From: Psychroflexus curvus
GTDB lineage: Bacteria; Bacteroidota; Bacteroidia; Flavobacteriales; Flavobacteriaceae
Length of the DNA stretch: 64,000 nucleotides
Assembly (NCBI RefSeq): GCF_020164585.1
Contig: NZ_JAIQZF010000003.1
Coordinates: forward strand, 248,001-312,000
Reading direction: 5' to 3'
Each line of letters opens with the position of its first letter. The first letter of the stretch is position 1. Positions 9,766-18,348 of the stretch are shown here, piece after piece. The position numbers were made by a program, and so were the translations under genes. The notes beneath the pieces were generated by a model, which saw only the letters and a list, made by a program, of their open reading frames with translations, did not search any database and was not told where the DNA came from.

Positions 9766-11822
9766 TAAAGCTCTTTTATTTTCTTTAATTTAGTTTTCCA
9801 CATCTCAAGATCCTCTTTCAATTTATCAATAGTATTGTAAACATCTTTCACCAGTGGGTTGTCTCTATTGGCATCAGAGAAAAACTGGAGATTGTTTTCT
9901 AGTTGTTGTATCTCCGCTTTTGTGTCATCAATTTTCTTTCTAAGGAAAGTTTGCTCTTTGTAGATGCGTTGAGTATCGTCTGATTCTTCCAGATTTTGAA
10001 GTCTATTTTGATACTTTAACAATTCAGCATCTGTTTTGCTAATATCGATTTGTTTAAAAATCTGATCCAAAGCTCTGTTGAATTTATTTTCAACATAGCG
10101 TTTATTGGCAGGAACCATTCCGATGTCATTCCACTTTGAAATATAAGATTTTACAAGTTTGATGGTGCTTTCTTTGTCATCGACAATAGTTTCATCTTTA
10201 AATTTTTGGATAAGCTCTCTTTTAAGATTGAAAGCTTTCATTTCCTCATTGCTCTCCTCATTTTTACTGGAATGAAACCTGTCAAAATAATGGTTACAAG
10301 CTGCTTTAAATTGCTTCCAGATCTTATCGGAATCCTTTCTAGGGACATGACCTATTTTCTTCCAATCGTTTTGAATTTTTTTCATAAGAGGCGTAGTGGT
10401 TTTAAAATCGTCACTATCCTTATGTTCTTCAGCAATTTTGATAAGCTCTTTCTTCTTTTCAAGATTGGCGTATTGCTCAGCTTTTAATTCCTTATAAAAA
10501 TCATTCTTATTTCTGTTGAATTCTCTTGTCGCTTTTCTAAAGGCATCCCAGGTTTGATCTTGCTTCTGTCGAGGGACACTTCCCGCTCTAAAGAAAAGGT
10601 CGCGCAGTTTATTTACATTCTTGATGCGTTCCTGAGCGTCCTTGTGCTGTGTGATTTTAGTGTTTGTCAGCTTTTCAATCTGCTCAATAATATCGAGTTT
10701 CACCTTCAGGTGTTCCTCGCGTTTCTTGTCTAATTCTTCAAAGTAAGCCTGACGTCTGTCGTGAATCAATTTAGTGGCTTCACTAAATTTTTCCCAAATT
10801 TCATCTCTGAATTCTCTGGCTACTGGACCCAGCTCTTCTTTCCACATTTTGTGTAGCAACTGCAATTCTCGAAATGCTCTATTCACATCTTCCTGCTGAG
10901 CCAGTTCTTCAGCACGATTTATAATTTTGAGTTTTTGATCCAAATTATACTTAAAGTCCATGTCTCTAAACTCACGGTCTAGATGCAGAAAATCGTAAAA
11001 GCGCTCTACATGATGGTGGTAATTATTCCAAACTGTGTTATAATCACTTTTAGGAACAGAACCCGCATTTTTCCAACGCTCCTGAAGTTCTTTAAATTGT
11101 TTAAAACTGGTATTCATACTCTCACCAGAGCCGATCATATTTTTCAGCTCCTCGATAATTCCAAGTCTTGTTTTCAGATTGGTGTTGAGGTTTTTCTTAA
11201 GTTGAGTGTAGTGTTGGTCTCTCTTTTCACGATAATCAAAATATATCGTATTGAAGTTTTTCTTAACTGGAGAGGAATAGTGAAAATCTATAATGTTTCC
11301 GCCCTCAGCTATAAATTCTTCCTTTTTTTCTTCGATGACATCATTAAACTTCTTATCGAATTCAGTTTTAATATTATTGACGTGATCTTTGATAGATTGA
11401 ACCTTCTCTTTCTTTACCAAACTTTCCAGTTCAAGTACAAGCTCATCCAAGGACATGGCATGGTAATCCTTCATTTCTATCTCATGTCTTCTCCCAACAT
11501 CCTGGTCTTCGCTGTCTTCTGCATTAGCCTCATCAACATTTTGATCTTCAGATTTCTGATCTTCTTCATTGTCTTTTTCTTCTGATTTTTCTACAGACTC
11601 ACTGGAAGCCTCCTTATCTTCAGGAGTTTCAGCAGAAGTAGTTTCAGGTGTGTCTTCAGCTGGTTTTGAGACTTTTTCCTGCTTCTTCTTTTCTTCTGAT
11701 TCTGCTTTACTTGATGAGTGTTCATCTTTAGAAGTTTCAGCAGTCTTATTTTCAGAAGTGTCTTCAACTGATTCTGAGACGTTTTCTTTATTTATATCCT
11801 TTGGATCTTTCTGTTCTGACAT
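9765..11822 (-). CDS. DUF349-repeat protein with acidic N-terminal tail
   Basis: 685 residues from the ATG at 11822; a TTG three codons upstream is also in frame but less likely. Residues 1 to about 115 are low-complexity, dominated by Glu, Ser, Asp and Lys, and probably disordered. The rest carries five DUF349 repeats with the family signature WKxxGxVPR, for example ERWKNAGSVPKSD, KMWKEELGPVARE, RAGSVPRQK, DWKKIGHVPRKD and KWNDIGMVPANK. DUF349 repeats are helical and occur widely in Bacteroidota and actinobacteria; function is not established. A coiled coil closes the protein. Its stop overlaps the GTG of the methyltransferase by one base, which indicates an operon. It is transcribed divergently from the TonB-type receptor. 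Confidence 0.8.
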   Translation of the reverse strand: MSEQKDPKDINKENVSESVEDTSENKTAETSKDEHSSSKAESEEKKKQEKVSKPAEDTPETTSAETPEDKEASSESVEKSEEKDNEEDQKSEDQNVDEANAEDSEDQDVGRRHEIEMKDYHAMSLDELVLELESLVKKEKVQSIKDHVNNIKTEFDKKFNDVIEEKKEEFIAEGGNIIDFHYSSPVKKNFNTIYFDYREKRDQHYTQLKKNLNTNLKTRLGIIEELKNMIGSGESMNTSFKQFKELQERWKNAGSVPKSDYNTVWNNYHHHVERFYDFLHLDREFRDMDFKYNLDQKLKIINRAEELAQQEDVNRAFRELQLLHKMWKEELGPVAREFRDEIWEKFSEATKLIHDRRQAYFEELDKKREEHLKVKLDIIEQIEKLTNTKITQHKDAQERIKNVNKLRDLFFRAGSVPRQKQDQTWDAFRKATREFNRNKNDFYKELKAEQYANLEKKKELIKIAEEHKDSDDFKTTTPLMKKIQNDWKKIGHVPRKDSDKIWKQFKAACNHYFDRFHSSKNEESNEEMKAFNLKRELIQKFKDETIVDDKESTIKLVKSYISKWNDIGMVPANKRYVENKFNRALDQIFKQIDISKTDAELLKYQNRLQNLEESDDTQRIYKEQTFLRKKIDDTKAEIQQLENNLQFFSDANRDNPLVKDVYNTIDKLKEDLEMWKTKLKKIKEL

Positions 11823-12003
11823 GTCTTTCAATGTTAAGGTTCGTAAATTCGTTGAAATATAACAACTACCAAGTTACCTCACAAAAAAATGACTGAATTT
11901 CCTTGATAAATCAGTAGCTTAAAGTGTTAACTCAACTTTAACGACACCCGATTAAACTCAATTTATTTGTTTAAGTCCTAGTAATGAACTTTAAACAAAA
12001 GTA

Positions 12004-14448
12004 ATGTACAAAAAGATATTTATTATTCTTGCGTTTCTTCCAATCGTAGGATTTGCCCAAAAATATGAATTGACCGGAAAAGTAATCGATGGCTCAATGG
12101 ATTTTCCATTAGAGTATGCTTCTGTATCAGCTAAAAGCATAGAGGATGGAAGTATCGTAAATGGGGGAGTTACCAATCAAAAGGGAGTCTTCTCAATTCA
12201 ACTAGAAGAAGGGACTTATGATCTAGAAATTGAGTACATTTCTTTTGGGGTTAAAGAAATCAAAAATTTTAAAATTAATAAAAATACAGATCTTGGAACC
12301 ATCAAACTTGGAACTAAAGCAGATAGTCTCGATGAAGTCACTGTTGTGGCCGAAACTACCCAGGTAGAAGTAAGACTGGATAAAAAGATCTACAATGTAG
12401 GAAAAGACCTTACCACAGCAGGTGGTACTGTAAGTGATGCTTTAGGCAACGTTCCTTCTGTAACGGTAGATATTGATGGCGGCATAAGTTTAAGGGGAAA
12501 TTCTAATGTCAGAATTTTGATAAACGGAAAACCTTCATCTGTTGCAGGCTTTGGAAGTCAGGATGTATTTCAACAGCTTCCTGCTGAAGCCATAGAATCT
12601 GTGGAGGTAATTACAAGTCCTTCAGCGAGATACGATGCAGAAGGAACTGGAGGTATTATTAACATTATTTTGAAGCGCGAAAAAACCCTTGGTTTTAATG
12701 GTTCTGTGAGAGGAACAGTTGGGAGTCCAAGGAATACTGGTATTTATACAGATGTAAATTTAAGAAGCGATGACTTCAATATTTTTAATAGTTTAGGGTT
12801 TTCAGATCGAAGAAGACCAGGTAATGCCATTTTTGATAACAGATATCCAAACGGACAAAACTTCGATAGGATTTTAGAAACCAGAGAATATGACCGGTCT
12901 GGTGAAAATTTCAATTTAAATACAGGAGTGGAATACTTTATAGATGATATGTCATCTGTGACGGGAAGTTTTTTCATGAGACTTGGAGATGACCAAGACA
13001 TAACCACAAATGATAACAGGAGATTTGCAAGTGGAACGGAACAAAGTACAACCAGAAGGATTGAAGATGAAAGAGAAGATGACAAGCGTTTACAATACTC
13101 TTTTAATTATGAAAAGCGATTTGATAAGGAAAATAGAGATCATAAACTGACTGCAGATTTACAATATTCATCAAGTGACGAGACCAAGAACAGCTTTATT
13201 GAAGAGAATCAAATTATTCCTTCTTCAGCTGCTGTAGCCTATCAGGAGGTTTTAGAAACTGAAGACGAATCAAGTTACTTGATACAGGCAGATTATGTCA
13301 AACCTATAGGTGATGCTCAGTTTGAGGCTGGCTTCAGAGGTGATTACTCAGACCAGACACAGGGCTTTTTGGTAAGTCGTAGAAATCTCAATACTGGTAA
13401 TTTGGAAATTGATGAAAACGTGTCGAGTGATTTTGATTTTAAACAAAACGTAACAGCAGTTTATACTCAGTATGGGGATAAGTTTGGTGACTTTTCTTTT
13501 TTACTAGGTTTAAGGTATGAGAATACACAGCTTAAAGGTAACACAACCCCGAGGGTTCCAGAAAATTTTGATAGAAGTTTTGATTTCGATAAAAACTTTG
13601 ACGGGTTATTTCCAACCGTCAACCTGGTTTATGAATTAGGTGAAGAAGAAAATGTGACTTTAGGTTACAACAGACGAATTAACAGACCGAGAAGTTGGTA
13701 TTTAAATCCATTTCCTTCTCAGTCTAGTAGAACAAATGTATTTCAAGGAAATCCAGATTTGAATCCATCTTTTGCCAATGCTTTTGACCTGGGTTACTTA
13801 AAACGCTGGGAAAAATTTACATTGACGAGTTCTGTTTATTTCCAAAAGGAAACAGACGCTTTTGAACGTGTGCAACGGGATACAGGAAGAGATACTGAAG
13901 AAGATAATATTGACATTATTGAAAACATTCCAATTAATTTATCGACAGAACAACGTTATGGAGCTGAACTAGGAATTTTATACAATCCAGCAGATTGGTT
14001 GAGAACAAACTTGAGCTTTAATTATTTTAAATTTGAAACCGATGGAAGTTTTGAAGGGATAGACTACGGTGCTTCCAATGAAAGTTATTTTGGTAGATTC
14101 AGCTCCAATGTGATTTTACCTTGGAAAATCCAATGGCAGACCAATGCCTTTTACAGAGGTCCAAGGCAAAATGCCCAAACCGAAACCGATCCTATTGCTT
14201 CTTTAGATTTAGCGTTTAGTAAAGACATCTTAAATGAAAATGCGACAATTTCATTGAATGTAAGAGACGTTTTCAACTCAAGAAGGAGAGATCAATTTAC
14301 GGTGACAGATAATTTTACATCCAATAGTTCTTTTCAATGGAGAGAAAGACAAATCACTGCAACCTTAGTTTACCGATTTAATCAGCAGAAAAGAGATCAA
14401 AACCGAAGAGGTGGCGACAGTGATGATGATGGAGAGTATGGAGGTTAG
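12004..14448 (+). CDS. TonB-dependent receptor-like outer-membrane beta-barrel protein
   Basis: 814 residues. A signal peptide ending FAQ is followed by a CarboxypepD_reg-like beta-sandwich (about residues 22-100, LTGKVIDGSMDFPLEYASV), a plug domain (about 120-225, with SDALGNVPSVTVD, LRGNSNVRILINGKPS and TGGIINIILK) and a 22-strand type barrel of the OMP_b-brl_3 group to the C-terminus. Such proteins sit in the outer membrane and import nutrients or siderophores with energy from TonB, though this subgroup often lacks a clear TonB box and its ligands are unknown. No SusD partner, regulator or sigma/anti-sigma pair lies beside it. The tail is Arg/Gly/Asp-rich. It ends 28 bp before a strong terminator. 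Confidence 0.85.
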   Translation: MYKKIFIILAFLPIVGFAQKYELTGKVIDGSMDFPLEYASVSAKSIEDGSIVNGGVTNQKGVFSIQLEEGTYDLEIEYISFGVKEIKNFKINKNTDLGTIKLGTKADSLDEVTVVAETTQVEVRLDKKIYNVGKDLTTAGGTVSDALGNVPSVTVDIDGGISLRGNSNVRILINGKPSSVAGFGSQDVFQQLPAEAIESVEVITSPSARYDAEGTGGIINIILKREKTLGFNGSVRGTVGSPRNTGIYTDVNLRSDDFNIFNSLGFSDRRRPGNAIFDNRYPNGQNFDRILETREYDRSGENFNLNTGVEYFIDDMSSVTGSFFMRLGDDQDITTNDNRRFASGTEQSTTRRIEDEREDDKRLQYSFNYEKRFDKENRDHKLTADLQYSSSDETKNSFIEENQIIPSSAAVAYQEVLETEDESSYLIQADYVKPIGDAQFEAGFRGDYSDQTQGFLVSRRNLNTGNLEIDENVSSDFDFKQNVTAVYTQYGDKFGDFSFLLGLRYENTQLKGNTTPRVPENFDRSFDFDKNFDGLFPTVNLVYELGEEENVTLGYNRRINRPRSWYLNPFPSQSSRTNVFQGNPDLNPSFANAFDLGYLKRWEKFTLTSSVYFQKETDAFERVQRDTGRDTEEDNIDIIENIPINLSTEQRYGAELGILYNPADWLRTNLSFNYFKFETDGSFEGIDYGASNESYFGRFSSNVILPWKIQWQTNAFYRGPRQNAQTETDPIASLDLAFSKDILNENATISLNVRDVFNSRRRDQFTVTDNFTSNSSFQWRERQITATLVYRFNQQKRDQNRRGGDSDDDGEYGG

Positions 14449-14472
14449 TAGATATTGATTCTAACACACAAA

Positions 14473-14501
14473 AAAAGGCAGGAAATGAATTCCTGCCTTT
14501 T
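14473..14501. terminator. bidirectional Rho-independent terminator
   Basis: Perfect eight-base-pair GC-containing stem GGCAGGAA / TTCCTGCC with loop ATGAA, flanked by A-run on the left and T-run on the right, so it can stop the receptor gene (plus) and the small membrane-protein gene (minus). Confidence 0.85.
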
Positions 14502-14523
14502 ATGTTTGTAAAATATGTTTGGT

Positions 14524-14694
14524 TTAGTCGTCTTTCTTCTTCTTTTTATTTTCTTTCATTTCTTTCAATCTTTCCTTTAAGGATCCTCCTATCCAGTAAG
14601 GAATAATCGCCGTTAAAAATATCATTAACCAGAACCCGATAGTTAAGATGAGTAGAAAAAGTAAAAACCCTAAATATTGATCAAATTCGAACAT
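14524..14694 (-). CDS. small single-pass membrane protein, 56 residues
   Basis: ATG at 14694 to TAA at 14524. The N-terminal half is strongly hydrophobic (FLLFLLILTIGFWLMIFLTA, about residues 10-30), enough for one transmembrane helix or a hairpin. It then has PYWIGG and a very basic/acidic tail, SLKERLKEMKENKKKKKDD, predicted to face the cytoplasm. The composition, the clean start and stop and the shared terminator downstream support a real gene. Similar short proteins are found in flavobacterial genomes, but I know no function. It lies between the receptor gene and fumC on the opposite strand. Confidence 0.6.
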   Translation of the reverse strand: MFEFDQYLGFLLFLLILTIGFWLMIFLTAIIPYWIGGSLKERLKEMKENKKKKKDD

Positions 14695-14807
14695 CAGAAT
14701 AAATTTTGTTTACGCAAAGATAATTAAAGAATGAAATACAAGCCTACTATTCTGCAAAATAATTCTCTTCAAATTCAATCTGAGCGATAAGTAAGTTTTA
14801 TATTTCT

Positions 14808-14815
14808 TAAATTTG
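14808..14815 (+). promoter_or_regulatory. -7 box TAAATTTG upstream of fumC
   Basis: TAAATTTG matches TAnnTTTG and lies 19 bases before the fumC ATG, a normal distance for a short 5' leader. A clear -33 TTG is not seen. Confidence 0.45.
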
Positions 14816-14834
14816 GCAAATAAAAAATCATACT

Positions 14835-16226
14835 ATGTCCCACAGAATAGAGAAAGATACCATAGGCGATGTTCAAGTGCCAGCAGATAAATTATGGGCT
14901 GCTCAAACCGAGCGGTCGAGAAATAATTTCAAAATTGGACCCCAGGCTTCCATGCCTTTAGAAATCATTTATGGCTTTGCTTATTTGAAAAAAGCTGCGG
15001 CTTATACCAATGCAGAATTAGGCGTTCTTGAAGAAGAAAAAAGAGATTTAATAGCCAAAGTCTGTGATGAAATTCTTGAAGGCAAGCATGATGACCAGTT
15101 TCCTTTAGTCATCTGGCAGACGGGTTCAGGAACACAAAGCAATATGAATGTGAATGAAGTAATTTCTAACCGAATTCACCAGTTACAGGGACACGAACTT
15201 GGAAAAGGAGATAAATTTGTTGCTCCAAACGACGACGTCAATAAGTCCCAGTCTTCCAACGACACTTTTCCAACCGGGATGCACATAGCGATTTATAAGA
15301 AATTAGTAGATGTTACTATTCCAGGGGTTTCGCAATTGAGAGACCAATTACAAAAGAAGTCTGAAGAGTTTAAAGATGTCGTAAAAATAGGTAGAACTCA
15401 TTTCATGGATGCTACGCCGTTAACCCTCGGACAAGAATTTAGCGGCTACGTCTCTCAGCTTAATCATGGTCTGAAAGCTTTGGAAAACACCCTGCCTCAC
15501 TTGCAGGAACTGGCACTTGGAGGAACAGCTGTAGGAACCGGCCTCAATACTCCAAAAGGTTACGCTGATAAAGTGGCAAAGTATATTGCAGAATTCACCA
15601 GCTTGCCTTTTGTTTCTGCAGAAAATAAATTTGAAGCTCTTGCAGCACATGATTCCTTAGTTGAAACTCATGGCGCGTTGAAACAACTTGCCGTATCGCT
15701 TAACAAAATAGGAAACGATATCAGAATGCTGTCTTCCGGACCAAGAAGTGGAATAGGGGAGATCAATATCCCTGCTAACGAGCCAGGCTCGTCTATTATG
15801 CCGGGAAAAGTGAATCCAACACAATGTGAAGCTTTAACGATGGTCTGTGCTCAAGTGATGGGTAACGATGTTGCCGTTGGCGTTGGAGGTATGCAAGGTC
15901 AGTTTGAACTCAATGTTTTTAAACCTGTGATGGCTGCCAATGTGTTACAGTCGGCTCAGTTAATTGGAGACGCCTGCGTGTCTTTTGATGAAAATTGTGC
16001 TGCAGGAATCGAACCTAATCAGGAGCGAATCGATGAACTATTAAGAAATTCATTGATGCTGGTCACTGCTTTGAATACTAAAATCGGCTATTATAAAGCA
16101 GCTGAAATCGCTAATACAGCTCATAAAAATGGAACAACTTTAAAAGAAGAAGCGGTCAATCTAGGCTATACCACAGAAGAAGAATTCGACAAGTGGGTAA
16201 GACCAGAAGATATGACGAATTCTTAA
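14835..16226 (+). CDS. fumC: class II fumarate hydratase
   Basis: 463 residues, cytosolic homotetramer of the fumarase/aspartase superfamily; it interconverts fumarate and malate in the TCA cycle without an iron-sulfur cluster. The superfamily signature [15 protein letters not shown] is intact near residue 320, with the upstream regions [17 protein letters not shown] (about 96-112) and [19 protein letters not shown] (about 185-203) forming the remaining active-site loops. Length is that of standard FumC. It is monocistronic: own -7 box upstream and a perfect hairpin terminator 49 bp downstream. Aspartase and argininosuccinate lyase share the fold, but the TSxxMPxKxN and HFMDATP forms identify fumarase. 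Confidence 0.95.
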   Translation: MSHRIEKDTIGDVQVPADKLWAAQTERSRNNFKIGPQASMPLEIIYGFAYLKKAAAYTNAELGVLEEEKRDLIAKVCDEILEGKHDDQFPLVIWQTGSGTQSNMNVNEVISNRIHQLQGHELGKGDKFVAPNDDVNKSQSSNDTFPTGMHIAIYKKLVDVTIPGVSQLRDQLQKKSEEFKDVVKIGRTHFMDATPLTLGQEFSGYVSQLNHGLKALENTLPHLQELALGGTAVGTGLNTPKGYADKVAKYIAEFTSLPFVSAENKFEALAAHDSLVETHGALKQLAVSLNKIGNDIRMLSSGPRSGIGEINIPANEPGSSIMPGKVNPTQCEALTMVCAQVMGNDVAVGVGGMQGQFELNVFKPVMAANVLQSAQLIGDACVSFDENCAAGIEPNQERIDELLRNSLMLVTALNTKIGYYKAAEIANTAHKNGTTLKEEAVNLGYTTEEEFDKWVRPEDMTNS

Positions 16227-16275
16227 TAGCTAGCCATATTGAAATTAAATATAGGATAGCTGAAATAAGCCCTAT

Positions 16276-16315
16276 AAAAAAACTGGTTTGAAAATTATTT
16301 CAAACCAGTTTTTTT
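16276..16315 (+). terminator. Rho-independent terminator after fumC
   Basis: Eighteen-base-pair perfect inverted repeat built on AACTGGTTTG / CAAACCAGTT with flanking A- and T-runs and a four-base loop. It works in either direction. Its right arm runs into the first degenerate gene-tail copy of the repeat array. Confidence 0.85.
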
Positions 16316-16980
16316 ATGTTGAATAGCTTTTCAGGGTTGCTTTTGCAAAAAAAACTTTTCCTTGGCGAGCTTTGCGTATTTTTCTATTGCTTTGCATGAA
16401 TTAAGAGCAATCTTCAAATCCTTGCAGGTATAGAAGTTGAGAAATGAAATACACTAATTAAATGTATTTAAAAAGTTGTCTCATATGTTAGATGGCCTTT
16501 TTTATTTTGAGTAGCCTTCATGAATGGCATCAGCAAAAAAATCCTTAAGACAACTATGATCAATAGTATAGACTATAGAAAATTTTTCTTTGCGAGCTTT
16601 GCTTATTCTTCTATTGCTTTGCGTGAATTAAGAGCAATCTTCAAATCCTTGCAGGTATAACAGTTGAGCAATGAAATACACTAATTAAATGTATTTAAAA
16701 GGCTGTCTTTATCATATGTCAGGTAGCCTTTCTTTACTTTGAATACCCTTCATGAACGGCTGCAGCAGAAAAGTCCTTAAGATAACCATGATCAGAAGTA
16801 TAGACTATAGAAAATTTTTCTTTGCGAGCTTTGCGTATTTTTCTATTGCTTTGCGTGAATTTAAAGCAATCTTCAAATCCTTGCAGGTATAGAAGTTGAG
16901 CAATGAAATACACTAATTAAATGTATATAAAAGGTTGTCTTTGAAATATGTCAGAGAGCCTTTTTTATTTTGAATAGCCG
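16314..16980. repeat. direct-repeat array, period about 227-232 bp, carrying copies of the 3' end of the adjacent gene
   Basis: This is the only gene-free stretch above 300 bp. The core TCTATTGCTTTGC recurs at 16383, 16610 and 16842, followed each time by GCAATCTTCAAATCCTTGCAGG and ACACTAATTAAATGTAT (each quoted in part). On the minus strand each unit also contains a degenerate version of the C-terminal codons of the gene at 16965: stop codons at 16314, 16502 and 16734 end the readings KATLKSYST, DAIHEGYSK and AAVHEGYSK, against EAILSGYSK in the real gene. The first unit lacks about 45 bp. The units also hold short direct CGCAAAG motifs. No start codon opens any of the copies, so they are not functional genes. 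Confidence 0.85.
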
Positions 16981-17945
16981 CTTAGAATTGCTTCAGCAGA
17001 AAAACCTTTTAGATTTCCATACCGATGAATGCAGACATTCACGGGTAAGGGTTTTAAAACGCCTTCTAAACCTTCATAATGATGTATGCCTTTTTTCAAA
17101 GTTACAGTTTCATCTGGAGCATTTGCAGGAGTGTGACTTTCAGGAATGATAAGCAGAAAGCTTAAGTCTTTATAAGTGGCCAGCCATTCTCTTAAAATCG
17201 AATCTACTTTAGTCATTAACTCCGTGGTGAAAGGTGGGTCCAAACACCAGTGGCCAGAATTTTCTGGTTGGTCTAGATTGAAAAAACTCCCCGCACTGCC
17301 AAAAATTCGGTCTGTATCTTTAAAAAGACTGTGAAATTGAGCCTCTGGTTTACCAAGTAACCTGGCATTGAATGGTGAAGCAAAGCCTTCATTTCTTATT
17401 CCCCAGTCGTAAAACATATCATACACCTTTTGTGGTGGTCCAATATGTCGGGTCTCTGCATAAATGGAAGCGTACCTCAACGCAGATCTTAAAACGGCAT
17501 TTGCCGCTGTTTCTTCATTCGACTTCGACTTGACAAAATGGAAAGCTTTGTCGATATATTGATTTCGTTTGACTTTAAAATCACCTGCGTTAAATTCATT
17601 TGAATTGATGTCAATAGCTCTAGGAATATTGATACTTTCAGAGTAGTTGACGAAGGTATTTTTGATTAACTCCAGACAATCTTTCGCTTCTTTGGTGTTC
17701 AAACTCAAGTCAGCATAAGCGAAACCGGAAATAATGGCATCAGAATCAATCTTCATAAACAAATCCTCACCGGAAGTCTGCTGACTCAACAACACGTTCA
17801 TAAGAGTGTTTTCCAACCCGGCTTTTACCTGAGAACGATTTCCTTTAGGAGTTAGATAAGTGAAAATTTCATTCAGAACGTTTTGGCTTAAGGCCCATTG
17901 TTTATATTCATTGACAACTTCTGGAAATGCGGTGTGGGGCTTCAT
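16965..17945 (-). CDS. PCIF1/CAPAM-like adenine-N6 methyltransferase
   Basis: 326 residues, no signal or membrane segments. The C-terminal two thirds resemble the catalytic core of eukaryotic PCIF1, the enzyme that methylates the N6 of the cap-adjacent adenosine of mRNA. Points of agreement recalled from that family: EGFASPFNARL (residues 187-196; human ECFASPLN), FGSAGSFF (215-222; human YFGSRGPF), the amino-methyltransferase motif DPPF (236-239; human NPPF) followed by TTELM (human CEELM), and LSFLLIIPES (261-270; human LSFIVFIPEW). D/NPPF binds SAM and positions the target amino group. Bacterial mRNA has no m7G cap, so the substrate is unknown: DNA, tRNA or another RNA adenine. No restriction enzyme is adjacent. 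The last 25 residues are echoed in the downstream repeat array. Function is inferred from motifs only. Confidence 0.7.
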   Translation of the reverse strand: MKPHTAFPEVVNEYKQWALSQNVLNEIFTYLTPKGNRSQVKAGLENTLMNVLLSQQTSGEDLFMKIDSDAIISGFAYADLSLNTKEAKDCLELIKNTFVNYSESINIPRAIDINSNEFNAGDFKVKRNQYIDKAFHFVKSKSNEETAANAVLRSALRYASIYAETRHIGPPQKVYDMFYDWGIRNEGFASPFNARLLGKPEAQFHSLFKDTDRIFGSAGSFFNLDQPENSGHWCLDPPFTTELMTKVDSILREWLATYKDLSFLLIIPESHTPANAPDETVTLKKGIHHYEGLEGVLKPLPVNVCIHRYGNLKGFSAEAILSGYSK

Positions 17946-18006
17946 TTATTACATTTTAGATGTATAAAAATACAAAGATCACTATTCAAAAGAGACTCAA
18001 TAATCC

Positions 18007-18348
18007 CTAAAGAATTCCTTTAATATTCTCAGGAGGTCTGCCAATGACAGCTTTATCTTGATTAACTACAATTGGTCGTTCTATTAATTTAGGATATTCA
18101 TGAAGAGCGTCAATTACTTCTGAATCTGATAAAGGTTTCCCTTTGAAGTTCTCTTTCCAGATTTTTTCCTGCGTTCTAACAAGATCGATAGGAGAGATTT
18201 TAAGTTTATCTAAGATAGATTCAATATCGCTTTTGGAAGGAATGTCCTCCAAATACTTGATAATTTCAAAATCTTTTCCTGATGCTTCAAGAATGGCTAA
18301 GCCTTCTCTGGATTTCTTGCATCGTGGGTTATGGTATAGTTTAATCAT
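18007..18348 (-). CDS. ArsC/Spx-family thioredoxin-fold protein
   Basis: 113 residues, full length for the ArsC family. The N-terminus has the thioredoxin-fold strand and active-site loop YHNPRCKKSREGL with a single catalytic cysteine, Cys9 or so, and the family region IGRPPENI near the C-terminus in place of the ArsC RPI...R arrangement; ERPIVVNQDKAVIGRP retains RPI. It could be a glutaredoxin-dependent arsenate reductase or a YffB-like protein of unknown redox role. No arsenic-resistance genes are nearby, which argues against a dedicated resistance role. Its ATG overlaps the prfB stop in an ATGA junction, so it is translated with release factor 2. Confidence 0.75.
   Translation of the reverse strand: MIKLYHNPRCKKSREGLAILEASGKDFEIIKYLEDIPSKSDIESILDKLKISPIDLVRTQEKIWKENFKGKPLSDSEVIDALHEYPKLIERPIVVNQDKAVIGRPPENIKGIL

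Noticed and set aside
10983-11862. Large plus-strand frames inside the DUF349 gene
   Set aside because: They are hydrophobic or Ser-rich mirror readings of a repetitive Lys/Glu-rich gene.
16314-16964. CRISPR array
   Set aside because: Units are about 230 bp with no short direct repeats and unique spacers, and no cas genes are in the window.
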